Shown: one piece after another, positions 54,754-64,000 of the stretch
Layout of the letters: each line of letters begins with the position of its first letter
Numbering within the stretch: position 1 is the first letter of the stretch
DNA from: Photorhabdus luminescens subsp. luminescens
GTDB lineage: Bacteria > Pseudomonadota > Gammaproteobacteria > Enterobacterales > Enterobacteriaceae
Reading direction: 5' to 3'
Assembly: GCF_001083805.1 (NCBI RefSeq)
Contig: NZ_JXSK01000012.1
Coordinates: forward strand, 1 to 64,000
Length of the DNA: 64,000 nt
Made by a program: the position numbers and the translations under genes
Notes under the pieces: model-generated
The model's input: only the letters and a program-made list of their open reading frames with translations
The model's database searches: none
What the model was told of the DNA's origin: nothing

Positions 54754-55490
54754 GCATTCTGGTGACTCGCCCTGCTCCTGCCGGAGAGGAGCTAGTCAGA
54801 AAGTTACAGGCGGCGGGAAAAACAGCTTTCAGCGCACCTTTAATTGAGATTCACCCGGGTTCAGAGCTGCCACAGCTAGCTGAGAAGCTTAGCCATCTAA
54901 ATACCAGTGATATGGTATTTCTGTTGTCAAAAAATGCAGTTTACTATGCAAACTCAAAGTTAAATAAAATTAATCTGTCATGGCCCGACAAGCTGATTTA
55001 TTATGCTATTGGCAGATCAACCGCTCTGGCTTTTCATCAACTAACAGGTATGAATGTTATCTGGTCATCAGAGGGTGAAACCAGCGAAATCCTGCTAAAA
55101 CTACCATCACTACATCAGGTTGAAAATAAACAAGCTTTGCTGCTCAGAGGAAATGGCGGACGTGAACTTATTGCCCGGACGCTGACAGAAAGAGGCGCCA
55201 CAGTTAATTATTGTGAATGTTATTTCCGCCAGCCAGTAGACTACCCGGCAGCAGAATTCAGTGCCCACTGGCAAAAGTATGGAGTACAAACTTTAGTTGT
55301 AACCAGTGGCGAAATACTGCAACTGTTATATAACTTAATACCCGAAAGTGATCGAAACAGGTGGTTACTACATTGCCACCTGATTGTGGTAAGCGAGCGT
55401 CTTGCACATACCGCCCGGAACTTGGGCTGGCAGGATGTTAAAGTTGCAAAAAGTGCAGATAACGACGCCTTAATTCAGGCACTAGAATAA
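54750..55490 (+). CDS. hemD: Uroporphyrinogen-III synthase
   Basis: HemD closes hydroxymethylbilane with ring D inversion. The product is 246 aa. The family is poorly conserved, but the usual signs are there: [18 protein letters not shown] at the start, [44 protein letters not shown], and [11 protein letters not shown]. The start overlaps the hemC stop (ATGA). Confidence 0.94.
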   Translation: MSILVTRPAPAGEELVRKLQAAGKTAFSAPLIEIHPGSELPQLAEKLSHLNTSDMVFLLSKNAVYYANSKLNKINLSWPDKLIYYAIGRSTALAFHQLTGMNVIWSSEGETSEILLKLPSLHQVENKQALLLRGNGGRELIARTLTERGATVNYCECYFRQPVDYPAAEFSAHWQKYGVQTLVVTSGEILQLLYNLIPESDRNRWLLHCHLIVVSERLAHTARNLGWQDVKVAKSADNDALIQALE

Positions 55491-55510
55491 ACTGACATGG
55501 GATGCCCACT

Positions 55511-56635
55511 ATGACGGAGCAAAAACAGTCCGCCGAGACAGTTGAACAAACAAAAACTACGGTTGAAAACTCGCAACAACCCGAAACAGTGCTTCAAAAG
55601 CAAGAACGTTCTGGCACGCTAAAAAACATTATTGCTATTGCAATCATGCTGGCAATCGGTGGCGGTCTTTATTATTACGGACAGCAACAAAGCCATTTAC
55701 TGAGTGCAGAGAACCACGAGCTACGCCAACAACTGGAATCACTGAAACAACAGCAATCACAGGATAAACAGCATATTGAAGCGCGGTTCAAAGAACAATC
55801 ACAGACTTTAAGCCATTTTGCCGCACAAAATGAGCAACTAAGTAATAGCCTACAAGAGTTACAGGCCAAAATCTCTGCGTTATCCAGTTCTGATGTAAAA
55901 AGCTGGCTATTGGCACAAGCTGATTTTTTGGTCAAAATGGCAGGTCGTAAATTATGGAATGACCAAGATATAGTCACCGCCGCCGCTCTGTTGAAAAATG
56001 CAGATGCCAGTCTCGCTGAAATGCATGATCCAAGCCTGATTGAAATCCGCCGTGCAATCACACAAGACATCAGTACATTATCTGCCATTAGTCAGATTGA
56101 TTTTGACGGCATTATTCTGCGGGTTAACCAACTTTCTAACCAAGTAGATAACCTGCGTCTGGCTGACAATACAACCGATGGCTCGCCAATGGACGAAGAT
56201 AATGATGAATTAACCGGTACATTATCTGAATGGCGCCAGAATCTGAGCAAAAGCTGGAAGAGTTTCATGGATAATTTCATTACCATCCGTCGCCGGGATA
56301 CCGCAGCAGAGCCATTACTGGCACCAAATCAGGATATCTATCTACGAGAGAATATCCGTGCCCGTCTGTTGATTGCCGCTCAAGCAATACCTCGTCATCA
56401 AGGTGAAGTTTTTAAACAGTCATTAGAAACGGTTTCAACTTGGGTTAGAGCTTACTTTGATATCAACGATCCCAATACCAAAGCATTCCTAGAAGAAATT
56501 GATTCATTAAGCCAGCAGCCTATTTCCATCACTGCGCCAGATCAACTTTCAAGCCAGCCTTTACTGGAAAAACTGATGCAAACCCGAGTTCGTAGCTTGC
56601 TTTCCCAATCTTCTGAAACTAATCAGGAGGGCTAA
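55511..56635 (+). CDS. hemX: HemX, membrane protein of the hem operon
   Basis: The product is 374 aa from ATG 55511, where E. coli HemX also begins (MTEQ...); an ATG nine bases earlier is in frame. A Gln/Thr/Glu-rich cytoplasmic N-terminus (1-35), one membrane helix (about 39-57, [18 protein letters not shown]), a coiled coil (about 62-120), then a long periplasmic helical domain. Once called a uroporphyrinogen-III methylase, but it lacks any SAM-binding motif; its role is not established. It sits between hemD and hemY with 3 bp to hemY. Confidence 0.92.
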   Translation: MTEQKQSAETVEQTKTTVENSQQPETVLQKQERSGTLKNIIAIAIMLAIGGGLYYYGQQQSHLLSAENHELRQQLESLKQQQSQDKQHIEARFKEQSQTLSHFAAQNEQLSNSLQELQAKISALSSSDVKSWLLAQADFLVKMAGRKLWNDQDIVTAAALLKNADASLAEMHDPSLIEIRRAITQDISTLSAISQIDFDGIILRVNQLSNQVDNLRLADNTTDGSPMDEDNDELTGTLSEWRQNLSKSWKSFMDNFITIRRRDTAAEPLLAPNQDIYLRENIRARLLIAAQAIPRHQGEVFKQSLETVSTWVRAYFDINDPNTKAFLEEIDSLSQQPISITAPDQLSSQPLLEKLMQTRVRSLLSQSSETNQEG

Positions 56636-56638
56636 GCT

Positions 56639-57871
56639 ATGCTGAAAGTTCTATTACTGTTCGTGGTACTCATTGTTGGTATTGTGCTTGGTCCAATAGT
56701 TGCCGGCCATCAGGGATATGTTCTGATTCAAACTGACAATTACAACATTGAAACCAGTGTTACCGGCCTGTTCATTATATTTGTTCTTTTACAACTGGTA
56801 CTCTGCTTCCTCGGCTGGTGCTACCGCAGAGTTATACGCACAAGCTCACGTACCCGCGGCTGGTTCCTTGGACGCAAACGCAGCCGTGCCCATGCTCAAA
56901 CCAAAGAAGCGCTGATCAAACTGGCAGAAGGTGATTTCAAACAAGTTGAGCAATTACTGACCCGTAACGCTGATCATGCAGAACAACCGGTAGTCAACTA
57001 TTTACTAGCGGCTGAAGCAGCCCAACAACGTGGGGATGAATTCCGTACTAATCAATACTTACAACGCGCGGCAGAAGTCGCAGATAATAACCAGTTGCCT
57101 GTGGATATTACCCGTGTACGTATTCAACTCACGCAAGGTGAAATTCATGCAGCTCGTCATGGTATAGACAAGCTATTGAATCAAGCTTCTCGCCATCCAG
57201 AAGTCCTACGTCTGGCTGAACAGGCTTATATGAAATCAGGAGCCTACCAGTCACTGATTGATATAATACCGGTAATGGAAAAAATCCATCTACACGATGA
57301 ATTACAAATTCACAAATTGCGCCAGCAGGCGTATATCGGCCTGATGAATCAGTACATGGCAGAACAAGGCAGCGAAGGTTTAAAACATTGGTGGCATGAT
57401 CAAAGCCGAAAAATTCGCCATGATGTGGCTTTACAAGTTGCAATATCTGAACATTTAATTGAATGTGATGACCATGAAACTGCACAAAAGATCATATTAG
57501 AAAGTTTAAAACGTCAATACGACGAACGTTTACTCTTATTGATCCCACGCTTAAAAAGCGAAGATCCAAAACCGATACAAAACGCATTGGATCATCAGTT
57601 AAAACAACATGGTTCAACTCCCCTGCTAAACAGTACGCTCGGACAAGTTGCTTTGCGCCACGGAGAATGGGAAAAAGCAGTAAAAGATTTTAAAACCGCA
57701 TTAGCCCAACGTCCTGATGCACATGATTATGCCTGGTTAGCAGATGCATTGGATAAACTGCGTAAACCAGAAGAGGCCGCACAAGTTCGTCGCGAGGGAT
57801 TAGTACTTACTTTAAAGCGTGAGAGTAATGTAGTGAAGAGTGATTTAGCTAATAACAATAGTGTCAGCTAA
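56639..57871 (+). CDS. hemY: HemY, TPR membrane protein of heme synthesis
   Basis: The product is 410 aa. Two N-terminal membrane helices (about 3-20 and 40-62), then TPR repeats in the cytoplasm (EALIKLAEGDFKQVEQLLTR, YLLAAEAAQQRGDEFRTNQY, and LGQVALRHGEWEKAVKDFKTALAQ). It is needed for full heme synthesis in E. coli; its mechanism is unclear. It is last in hemCDXY, followed by a bidirectional terminator. Confidence 0.94.
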   Translation: MLKVLLLFVVLIVGIVLGPIVAGHQGYVLIQTDNYNIETSVTGLFIIFVLLQLVLCFLGWCYRRVIRTSSRTRGWFLGRKRSRAHAQTKEALIKLAEGDFKQVEQLLTRNADHAEQPVVNYLLAAEAAQQRGDEFRTNQYLQRAAEVADNNQLPVDITRVRIQLTQGEIHAARHGIDKLLNQASRHPEVLRLAEQAYMKSGAYQSLIDIIPVMEKIHLHDELQIHKLRQQAYIGLMNQYMAEQGSEGLKHWWHDQSRKIRHDVALQVAISEHLIECDDHETAQKIILESLKRQYDERLLLLIPRLKSEDPKPIQNALDHQLKQHGSTPLLNSTLGQVALRHGEWEKAVKDFKTALAQRPDAHDYAWLADALDKLRKPEEAAQVRREGLVLTLKRESNVVKSDLANNNSVS

Positions 57872-57927
57872 CACTGTAACCTCTCACCCATCGCCATCCT
57901 TATTAGCAAGTCTTCATGCCGCTGATT

Positions 57928-57953
57928 AAAAATGCCCCACACGGGGCATTTTT
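57928..57953. terminator. Bidirectional terminator hemY / TM2 gene
   Basis: AAAAATGCCCC-ACAC-GGGGCATTTTT, perfectly symmetric with A/T runs outside, so it can end transcription from both strands. It touches the stop codon of the convergent TM2 gene. Confidence 0.92.
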
Positions 57954-58256
57954 CTAACCATATTTTCTAGCAAAATCTTCATCGGAAGTGCAAAGATAAA
58001 TAATAAATTCAATAAATGAGATAAGTGCCGGGATAAATGTCCAACAAAATAGCAGATATAAAATCCCCATACCGATTTTGCCCAGATAAAATTTATGGGC
58101 GCCAAAGGAGCCAAGAAAAAACGCCAAAAGTGCAGCAACAATTCGGTTTTTACTACCAGAAGAATAAACCTTTATCATCGCGCCACAATGTGGGCATGAT
58201 TGTGCAGACTCATGCAACATTCGACCACAACCAAAGCATCCAATCATTTTTGACAT
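57954..58256 (-). CDS. TM2-domain protein with zinc ribbon
   Basis: The product is 100 aa from ATG 58256 (GGGGA upstream). The N-terminus is a zinc ribbon with two Cys pairs (GCFGCGRMLHESAQSCPHCG). The rest is a TM2 domain: a basic stretch KNRIVAALLAFFLGSFGAHKFYLG, whose FGAHKFYLG turn is the family mark, a second helix, and a short acidic tail. The function of bacterial TM2 proteins is not known. It lies between hemY and glmZ, where E. coli has no such gene. Confidence 0.9.
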   Translation of the reverse strand: MSKMIGCFGCGRMLHESAQSCPHCGAMIKVYSSGSKNRIVAALLAFFLGSFGAHKFYLGKIGMGILYLLFCWTFIPALISFIEFIIYLCTSDEDFARKYG

Positions 58257-58408
58257 CAATATTCCCCTTAAGATAAGTTTAAGAATGAAAATAAGTAGCT
58301 AAATTAATTTTATATTAAAAAAACTAACCATCATATTTTCAGTTCTGCTTATATTAGATAGTAATATCTAAACAGTATATAAACCTACCAGATATATCTC
58401 TTAGGAAT

Positions 58409-58626
58409 AAAAAAAACACCTACCTTATAAAACAAAGATAGGTGTACAAATACAATCAGGTCTACAGACGGATAGTGCCTCACTCAACGTTGAGTCCGGT
58501 CGGCGATGAAAAGAAGGTTATATCTTACTCATCTGTGACATGGACAATAGGCACCGATAATCGGCTCTGCATCATCCCTGGGTTTATGAAGCATAGGCAA
58601 TCATAAGAAATAGGATGAGCATCTAC
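58409..58626 (-). ncRNA. glmZ: Small RNA GlmZ
   Basis: GlmZ activates glmS (glucosamine-6-phosphate synthase) mRNA by base pairing with Hfq help; RapZ hands it to RNase E for processing. The minus strand from 58626 reads GTAGATGCTCAT..., the known 5' end of GlmZ, and continues with similar segments (TTCATAAAC, GATGATGCAGAGCCG, GGTGC..., TGTCCA). The glmS-pairing region CAACGTTGAGTGAGGCAC (58475-58492) is present. It ends in an intrinsic terminator: ACACCTA / TAGGTGT arms (58416-58445) with eight T. The length is about 218 nt (E. coli 207). The location near hemY is that of E. coli glmZ. Recognition is from memory of the E. coli RNA. Confidence 0.88.
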
Positions 58627-58637
58627 GTTTGTAATAA

Positions 58638-58653
58638 TGCATTTAGTGTGCCA
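58638..58653 (-). promoter_or_regulatory. Sigma54 promoter of glmZ
   Basis: On the minus strand TGGCAC-ACTAA-ATGCA. GG and GC are 10 nt apart and the GC is 12-13 nt before the predicted GlmZ 5' end. It matches TGGCAC-N5-TTGCA except for one base. Sigma54 control of glmZ is known in several enterobacteria. Confidence 0.75.
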
Positions 58654-58747
58654 ACTTTTATTCAAATGAAAGCTGCCTCGCTTCATCAGCTATTTCTCTA
58701 TTTATTACAACAAGAAATCGAATCATCACAAAATCCATTTTATACAC

Positions 58748-58765
58748 TGTCTCTTATTTGAGACA
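58748..58765. promoter_or_regulatory. GlrR activator site 1 of glmZ
   Basis: TGTCTCTTATTTGAGACA fits the GlrR (QseF) site TGTC-N10-GACA exactly. It is about 125 bp upstream of the glmZ start, a normal distance for a sigma54 enhancer. Confidence 0.72.
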
Positions 58766-58810
58766 AAACATAAGGTATTTATTATTTTCATTACAATTCA
58801 ACTTGTTATA

Positions 58811-58828
58811 AGTCTCTTATTTGAGACA
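58811..58828. promoter_or_regulatory. GlrR activator site 2 of glmZ
   Basis: AGTCTCTTATTTGAGACA, the same core as site 1 with one end base changed. It lies 63 bp further upstream (six helical turns), so the two dimers would face the same side. Confidence 0.7.
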
Positions 58829-58997
58829 GTTAATATATCAATTGTCGTCAAAATACAAAAATAAAAAATTTACATATAAAACAAATAGTTATTTTAAAAA
58901 AACAATCCCCTAAATCTGAATCAACAGAACACAACTTGAAGGTATATGGATAGAAAAGGAAATAAAAAGTCAGGGGGAACAAAAAAGGATAAAGCGC

Positions 58998-59020
58998 AAA
59001 AAACCCTGCATTGCAGGGTT
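58998..59020 (-). terminator. Terminator of the argX-hisR-leuT-proM operon
   Basis: On the minus strand AACCCTGC-AAT-GCAGGGTT is followed by T residues (the A-run at 58998-59003 on +). It lies 12 bp behind proM. Confidence 0.9.
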
Positions 59021-59031
59021 CTTTTAGAATT

Positions 59032-59108
59032 TGGTCGGCGAGAGAGGATTCGAACCTCCGACCCACTGGTCCCAAACCAGTTGCGCTACCAAGCTGCGCT
59101 ACTCGCCG
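59032..59108 (-). tRNA. proM: tRNA-Pro(TGG)
   Basis: 77 nt with encoded CCA. Anticodon TGG sits in stem CTGGT/ACCAG; the T-loop GTTCGAATC is regular. Last gene of the leftward four-tRNA operon, in the E. coli order. Confidence 0.97.
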
Positions 59109-59139
59109 AAATTTTCCATTCTTTCTTTTCTCTTTTTTA

Positions 59140-59226
59140 TGGTGCGAAAGGGGGGACTTGAACCCCCACGTCCGTAAGGACACTAACACCTGAAGCTAGC
59201 GCGTCTACCAATTCCGCCACCCTCGC
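59140..59226 (-). tRNA. leuT: tRNA-Leu(CAG)
   Basis: 87 nt with CCA and the long variable arm of class II tRNAs (TGTCCTTACGGACGT). Anticodon CAG. Second-last of the operon. Confidence 0.97.
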
Positions 59227-59241
59227 GTGTCATAAAAAAGA

Positions 59242-59318
59242 TGGGGTGGCTAATGGGACTCGAACCCACGACAACTGGAATCACAATCCAGGGCTCTACC
59301 AACTGAGCTATAGCCACC
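59242..59318 (-). tRNA. hisR: tRNA-His(GTG)
   Basis: 77 nt with CCA, including the extra G at position -1 that pairs with C73 and is specific for tRNA-His. Anticodon GTG in loop TTGTGAT. Confidence 0.97.
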
Positions 59319-59392
59319 ATAACAACTATTTACTACTAAACACTTAACTACCAACAGCGTAATACATCACCGCAGCTCTTGCACGCAAATAA

Positions 59393-59469
<77 letters not shown>

Positions 59470-59490
59470 TTAACGCCGTTGCGGATGGGG

Positions 59491-59519
59491 ATAGTACGGA
59501 TTTAATGATCTACTGTCCA
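59491..59519 (-). promoter_or_regulatory. Promoter of the argX-hisR-leuT-proM operon
   Basis: On the minus strand TGGACA, 17-bp spacer, TACTAT, followed by a C-rich discriminator (CCCC). It lies about 20 bp before argX, typical for a stable-RNA promoter. Confidence 0.75.
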
Positions 59520-59626
59520 GTGCTTTTTTAAAGAAATGATGCGTTTGATTACACCTTGTTCATTTCGTAGATAAAGCCAGCCCTCAATTTCCCTACTCAT
59601 TACCACCCTGATAGTAAATCAGTCGA

Positions 59627-61003
59627 TCAAGCTTTGAGTTTCTTACCGTTCAAAAGCTTCACCAACCAATAAATCAACGACACTATCAACAAAAATCCCC
59701 CACCTACCAGCAATGAGAAACGGGTATCTGGGTTAATTGCCATACCTATCAACACACAACATAAAAATGCCAATGTCAGATAATTTACATAGGGGAACAG
59801 GATAGATTTAAAACCATGTTGTTTCAGTGCTTGTTGGTGATACTGACGAAAACGCAATTGGCTTATCAGAATAACAAACCACGGCACCATTCCTGGCAAT
59901 ACACTGGCACTGTAAACATAAACAAAAACCGCCTGCGGATTTGGGATCAAGTAATTCAAGCTAGAGCCCACCGTCAGGCACAGGATTGTAATGGCAATAC
60001 AGAGTACCGGTACCCCATTCTTTGACAATTTAGTCAGGGATGAAGGTAACTGATTGTTTTTCGCCAACGCATAAAGCATCCGCCCACCACTGTACATACC
60101 ACTGTTACAGCCGGAAAGTGCAGCCGTCAATACAACAAAATTAATCACGGCTGCCGCTGAGGTGATCCCCACTTTGGTAAATGTCATGACAAACGGGCTG
60201 CCCTGTGAACCCACTTCTGTCCACGGAAATAATGTAACTACAATAAAGATCGCACCCACGTAGAAAATCAGAATACGCCAGAGAATATTGTTAATCGCTT
60301 TTTTCAATGTCACCTGAGGGTTCTTCGCTTCCCCCGCAGTGATACCAACCAACTCCACCCCTTGATAAGATGCAACCACAATACAGAGCGCAAATAAGAA
60401 CCCTTGCCAATCACCCGCAAAAAAACCGCCATGCGCAGTCAGGTTATCCAACCCAATAGGCTGCCATTGATTACCAATACCGAAAAATATCAATCCCAAG
60501 CCAATCAGGATCATGACGATAATTGTGGTCACCTTAATCATCGCAAACCAAAATTCCAGCTCACCATAAAGACGCACCGCCGCAAGGTTAGCCAAAGCGA
60601 CCAATGCCACCGCAATCAATGCTGATACCCACTGAGGAAGTCCAGGGAACCAGAACTCAGCATAAACCCCGATAGCCGTTATTTCTGATATTCCTACCGC
60701 CACCCACATAAACCAATAGCCCCAAGCGGTGAGGCATCCCCAGTATGGGCTGAGATATTTATGACCAAAAGAAGCGAAAGAACCCGTAACAGGTTCAAGA
60801 AACAACATTTCTCCCATCGATCGCATAATGAAGAAAACAAAAATTCCGGCAATGATGTAAGCCAGCAAGACGGAAGGACCAGCCCACTTCAATGTACTGG
60901 CCGAGCCCATAAACAGGCCGACACCAATTGTGCCGCCTAATGCGATCAGCTCTATATGACGGGCTTCTAACCCCCGTTGCAAGCTATGTTGTTGATCTGC
61001 CAT
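59627..61003 (-). CDS. yifK: Amino-acid permease YifK
   Basis: An APC-superfamily inner-membrane transporter of 458 aa with twelve helices; E. coli YifK takes up threonine and serine. The start ATG 61003 follows AGGGA and gives [20 protein letters not shown], the family N-terminus; the frame is open 18 codons further. Conserved [56 protein letters not shown], and [20 protein letters not shown]. It lies between the tRNA operon and the ECA genes, as in E. coli. Confidence 0.94.
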   Translation of the reverse strand: MADQQHSLQRGLEARHIELIALGGTIGVGLFMGSASTLKWAGPSVLLAYIIAGIFVFFIMRSMGEMLFLEPVTGSFASFGHKYLSPYWGCLTAWGYWFMWVAVGISEITAIGVYAEFWFPGLPQWVSALIAVALVALANLAAVRLYGELEFWFAMIKVTTIIVMILIGLGLIFFGIGNQWQPIGLDNLTAHGGFFAGDWQGFLFALCIVVASYQGVELVGITAGEAKNPQVTLKKAINNILWRILIFYVGAIFIVVTLFPWTEVGSQGSPFVMTFTKVGITSAAAVINFVVLTAALSGCNSGMYSGGRMLYALAKNNQLPSSLTKLSKNGVPVLCIAITILCLTVGSSLNYLIPNPQAVFVYVYSASVLPGMVPWFVILISQLRFRQYHQQALKQHGFKSILFPYVNYLTLAFLCCVLIGMAINPDTRFSLLVGGGFLLIVSLIYWLVKLLNGKKLKA

Positions 61004-61225
61004 AAATTCCCTGTCCATTGTTATATTGTTGTAATGTGTAATAGTAAAAACATACAAGACTGATGTTGATCAGCCATAAAAAGGTCAGGGATCAAAACAT
61101 GTTTTTCCACTGAGTGGAATAAAAAATTATCCAATAATTAACTACAAATAGTGAAAATCCGGCAGGATCAAACTGTTAGATAAATATTGTGGAATAAATT
61201 CATTATATCTACTGACGAAAGTGTC

Positions 61226-61251
61226 GCCTGTCGAAAATTCACACGACAGGC
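61226..61251 (-). terminator. Hairpin behind wecG, possible end of the ECA operon
   Basis: GCCTGTCG / CGACAGGC arms (8 bp, perfect) with a 10-nt loop, 12 bp after the wecG stop. Only a broken T-run follows on the minus strand, so read-through to yifK is possible. Confidence 0.5.
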
Positions 61252-61262
61252 AAGAAGCGGGT

Positions 61263-62000
61263 TTACAGACGGCCACTGTAATAATATCCAAGAAATTTCA
61301 GTAAATTGAACTGGCGACGAATACGGCTTGGTTGTGATAACAGGCGATAAAGCCATTCAAGCCCCAAATTCTGCCATGCTTTTGGCGCACGTTTTACATG
61401 GCCGGTAAATACGTCATAAGTACCGCCAACCCCCATATACAACGCATCCGAATGAATTTTTCGACAATCACGCATAAAAACTTCCTGTTTAGGCGATCCC
61501 ATTGCAACTGTCACAATCGCCGCACCGCTAGCATGAATCCGTTCAAAAACAGTATTACGTTCTTCTGGTGTGAAATAACCGTTCTGACTGCCAACAATAT
61601 TGACGTTCCACTGAGCCCGCAGTTTACTTTCCGTCTGTTCCAATATCTCTGGTTTACCACCAACTAGAAAAACAGGTGTGCCTTCTTTGCCAGCACGCTC
61701 CATGATGGCTTCCCATAAATCAGCACCTGCTACACGGGAAACTTCAGCAGCAGGGTATTTACGGCGAATAGCTCTTACAATGCTGATACCATCAGCATAC
61801 AGATATTCTGCATCACTCAGCAGTGTACTTAAATCTTGGTTTTCCTCTGCCGTTAGAACTTTTTCCGCATTAATCGCAACCAGAGTACCTGTTTTTACCT
61901 GTCCACGTTGAAAAATATGGTCAAGAAAATGCGCCATATCGCGGAAGCCCCAAATATTCAGACCACGAATACTGTATTTAGGAATATTATTTAGCTCCAT
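61263..62000 (-). CDS. wecG: UDP-N-acetyl-D-mannosaminuronic acid transferase
   Basis: WecG adds ManNAcA to GlcNAc-PP-undecaprenol to form ECA lipid II at the cytoplasmic face of the membrane. The product is 245 aa, like E. coli WecG (246). A WecG/TagA-family protein with [76 protein letters not shown] and [20 protein letters not shown]. The start overlaps wzyE by 10 bp. Confidence 0.96.
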   Translation of the reverse strand: MELNNIPKYSIRGLNIWGFRDMAHFLDHIFQRGQVKTGTLVAINAEKVLTAEENQDLSTLLSDAEYLYADGISIVRAIRRKYPAAEVSRVAGADLWEAIMERAGKEGTPVFLVGGKPEILEQTESKLRAQWNVNIVGSQNGYFTPEERNTVFERIHASGAAIVTVAMGSPKQEVFMRDCRKIHSDALYMGVGGTYDVFTGHVKRAPKAWQNLGLEWLYRLLSQPSRIRRQFNLLKFLGYYYSGRL

Positions 62001-63370
62001 TTTCTTTCCTTACATTGCAGCGGACGTTTTTGTGATACAACCAGGTTGCTAGTCAGATACTTTTTAATCAGCCCTGTACTCTCAAATAGCCAGTACAACA
62101 ACTTAGCCATTACCAGACATAAGCCAAAAATAATACAGAAAAACACCACACGGGACACAAATGAATCCACGCCTTCGCGAGCTAACACAATCATGTTGAA
62201 GATCGCGCCAAAGCAAAACGCCTGCAAAATAGCGGCTTTATAACGATTAGTCTCCTGTTTCCCTAATTCATAAATCCAGTCAAACCACTTAATTATCAAC
62301 CCAACTACAATCGCGCCAACCGGGATAAACAGCACGCCCCCCATCACAACCAAAGAACCTATCAAAGTTGGGGAGATTGCCAGACCAGAGTGGTTATCCA
62401 GTACTTCCCAGGTAAAATAATTCGCAGAATTCAACACAGCATCAGGGCGTCCCGGCCAAAGCCAGCTTGGAATAAAGACATAGAAATCACGGATAATAGG
62501 CGCCAACCCCTGAAAATCAATTTTGTCGTAGTTATTCAGCAGTAACGCAAGATTTTCCCACGGGGAGAAAGTATCCCTTGTAAGGTAGAGAAAAGTATAA
62601 AACGCTTCTGCACCACTGACATCCAAACTATAGCGTTTGAGCGCCAGCCAAAACATGCCGACAATCCCTATTGCGCCCGCCGTTACCAACATCCACAAGG
62701 TTATCCAGCCACGCACAATGCCAATAAACAGAAACAACGCAAATGCAATGATAATATTAGCCCGTGTTCCACCAACAATGACATAAGTCAGTATCCCAAA
62801 AGCCACTGTGCTCATCAGAAAAAACAACCAGCGTAACTGTGTCGGCTTCAAGAAATAAACCACCAACATGGCAGGAATAAAGAAATAAAAGAATCGCTTT
62901 AGAGCAACACCAGAAACCTGACTGGAAAAAATTTGACTGTACGACTGTAACTTAAATAGTAGAAAACCGTTTTGCATAAAGAACAGCCCTACTGTCACCA
63001 CCGCAACTGATGCCAGTAGTAACCATGTCAAGTTAGTTTCTACCCGGTTCATGGTAAATACCGGAACTTTAGGCTGCATAGACGACTTTCTTAGCCGCGT
63101 TTTATAACTAACGTAATAAATACTATAAAAACAGGTCGAAGCCAGTAGAGCGTGTAGTAAGGCGTCTACAGGCACCACTTCAACATCAAATTGGAAAACC
63201 AACAAACACGTCAGTGGAAAGCCAAAATAGAATGTCAGCAAATAAAGCAATGAGAAGAATATATTAAAATTAAAACGTACACGCCGAAATTCCTGATAGG
63301 TCAACGTCAGGATGAAAACCAGCGATATCAAGTAAACAGCAAATAATCCGCCAAACTGCGTTAAAGTCAT
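61991..63370 (-). CDS. wzyE: ECA polysaccharide polymerase WzyE
   Basis: An inner-membrane polymerase of 459 aa with about eleven to twelve helices that joins ECA trisaccharide repeats on the periplasmic side. Recognised by order (wecF-wzyE-wecG) and by blocks such as [18 protein letters not shown], the large loop with [38 protein letters not shown] and [19 protein letters not shown]. It overlaps wecF by 4 bp and wecG by 10 bp, so the three are translated as one run. Confidence 0.93.
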   Translation of the reverse strand: MTLTQFGGLFAVYLISLVFILTLTYQEFRRVRFNFNIFFSLLYLLTFYFGFPLTCLLVFQFDVEVVPVDALLHALLASTCFYSIYYVSYKTRLRKSSMQPKVPVFTMNRVETNLTWLLLASVAVVTVGLFFMQNGFLLFKLQSYSQIFSSQVSGVALKRFFYFFIPAMLVVYFLKPTQLRWLFFLMSTVAFGILTYVIVGGTRANIIIAFALFLFIGIVRGWITLWMLVTAGAIGIVGMFWLALKRYSLDVSGAEAFYTFLYLTRDTFSPWENLALLLNNYDKIDFQGLAPIIRDFYVFIPSWLWPGRPDAVLNSANYFTWEVLDNHSGLAISPTLIGSLVVMGGVLFIPVGAIVVGLIIKWFDWIYELGKQETNRYKAAILQAFCFGAIFNMIVLAREGVDSFVSRVVFFCIIFGLCLVMAKLLYWLFESTGLIKKYLTSNLVVSQKRPLQCKERKWS

Positions 63371-64000
63371 TGCTGCTCTCCCGCCGCTTTAGCCAGCGCC
63401 TGACGCCAGCCATCAATAAAGTTCGGGCTAAAGAAAGCTATCGCATTTCTGTCTAGAGAGAGCATCTGCCGTTGTGCTTCCATAATCAGTTGGTTATCTA
63501 AAGGATCACCAGAGAAAAATACCGGCACTTGCTGTTCTGTCAAATCCTGCCAAAAAAGATTCTGACGACTAAGTACAAATGGCACCCCAAATTGTATCAA
63601 CAGACAAATTGTTCCAATCCCCTGCTGGCGATTAAACATAAAATACCCTAAATCACAACGGCGCAGTAATGCCAGATAATCATCAAACGCCATATTTTGC
63701 TTAATAATGTTCAAATTTTCTGGCCGGAACAGCGATAAAGCAGCCTGTTCGACCTGATTAATATAAACCTGATTATTTTCAGGATAACCCATTGGAATAA
63801 TGATTCGCACCTTATCGCTAAACTGCTTATGAATCGTTTTCAATGCCGTAATATGGCGGTTCGATCGATCACCAGAATTCCCCAACAAAATTGTCATTTT
63901 GTCATCTTTAACAGGTATTCTTTCTGCAATTGTCAAAGCAGGTTCCATTCTAGTTGGAAAATAGAGCAATGATGTTGGTACGTTTGGATGATGTTGAGAA
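63367..64000 (-). CDS. wecF: TDP-Fuc4NAc:lipid II transferase WecF (C-terminal part, 5' end outside window)
   Basis: WecF adds 4-acetamido-4,6-dideoxygalactose to ECA lipid II to complete lipid III. The frame is open to the last base (reading ...[15 protein letters not shown] from about 63996), so the gene starts beyond the window; an internal TTG is not the real start. About 210 codons are seen of roughly 360. Family blocks: [20 protein letters not shown] (nucleotide-sugar side of a GT-B fold), [54 protein letters not shown], and [16 protein letters not shown]. Confidence 0.95.
   Translation of the reverse strand, partial: SQHHPNVPTSLLYFPTRMEPALTIAERIPVKDDKMTILLGNSGDRSNRHITALKTIHKQFSDKVRIIIPMGYPENNQVYINQVEQAALSLFRPENLNIIKQNMAFDDYLALLRRCDLGYFMFNRQQGIGTICLLIQFGVPFVLSRQNLFWQDLTEQQVPVFFSGDPLDNQLIMEAQRQMLSLDRNAIAFFSPNFIDGWRQALAKAAGEQQ

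Noticed and set aside
58848-59193. Frames of 60-113 aa on both strands over the tRNA-Pro/tRNA-Leu region
   Set aside because: They run through well-formed tRNAs and have no family likeness or ribosome site.

Overview
The window reads as chromosome of a gammaproteobacterium of the Morganellaceae, most likely Photorhabdus or a close relative. This is an inference from gene content, codon use and protein similarity judged by eye; no database search was run. The backbone has Escherichia coli-like order in two blocks that are far apart in E. coli: queG / tRNA-Gly / orn / rsgA / psd / mscM on the left, and yigL / pldB / recQ ... yigI / rarD / corA / uvrD / yigB / xerC / yigA / dapF / lptM / cyaY / cyaA / hemCDXY / glmZ / proM-leuT-hisR-argX / yifK / wecG / wzyE / wecF on the right. 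They are joined by a type VI secretion (T6SS) island, so the island lies on a synteny breakpoint.

Left block (1-10484). The end of queG is followed by a gene-free stretch with three DnaA boxes in one orientation and a perfect IHF-type site. In E. coli this position (between queG and glyVXY) is datA, so this is probably the local datA. An islet follows (FlhE-like exported protein, TPR fragment, broken EamA transporter, Phd/ParE-type toxin-antitoxin pair), bounded by a 15-nt direct repeat taken from the tRNA-Gly 3' end. Then come three tandem tRNA-Gly(GCC) genes, orn, and the rsgA-psd-mscM run.

T6SS island (10564-22304). It holds an orphan PAAR gene, a tssF with a frameshifted 5' end, vgrG, a DUF4123 adaptor gene, a 114-aa unknown, and an array of recombining cassettes. 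Each cassette is a Tox-REase-5 nuclease effector, an immunity protein (Imm52-like) and a PAAR tip. There are two complete cassettes, a third whose effector is frameshifted, two extra immunity genes, and small ghosts of a lost effector and a lost PAAR gene. The effector C-terminal tail and the immunity N-terminal part vary and lie next to each other; everything around them is nearly identical between copies. Two cassette boundaries carry the same hairpin with a compensatory base-pair change.

Siderophore locus (26239-40909). It sits where E. coli has pldA. A Fur-type site precedes a stand-alone NIS synthetase, a TonB receptor and a FecBCD/Fhu-type ABC importer. A second Fur-type cluster precedes an FhuF-like ferric reductase and a desferrioxamine-type set: decarboxylase (DfoJ-like), N-hydroxylase (DfoA-like), and a fused acyltransferase/NIS synthetase (DfoC-like). 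One locus can therefore make, import and strip iron from a hydroxamate siderophore. The second NIS synthetase is unexplained.

Right block (41343-64000). These are housekeeping genes: acyl-CoA thioesterase, RarD, a GNAT fragment running into a 12-copy 7-bp repeat, Mg2+ channel, DNA repair and recombination, lysine/peptidoglycan precursor synthesis, cAMP synthesis, and heme synthesis. Then come a recognisable glmZ small RNA with a sigma54-type promoter and two GlrR-type upstream sites, a four-tRNA operon, an amino-acid permease, and the distal end of the enterobacterial common antigen operon, cut by the window end.
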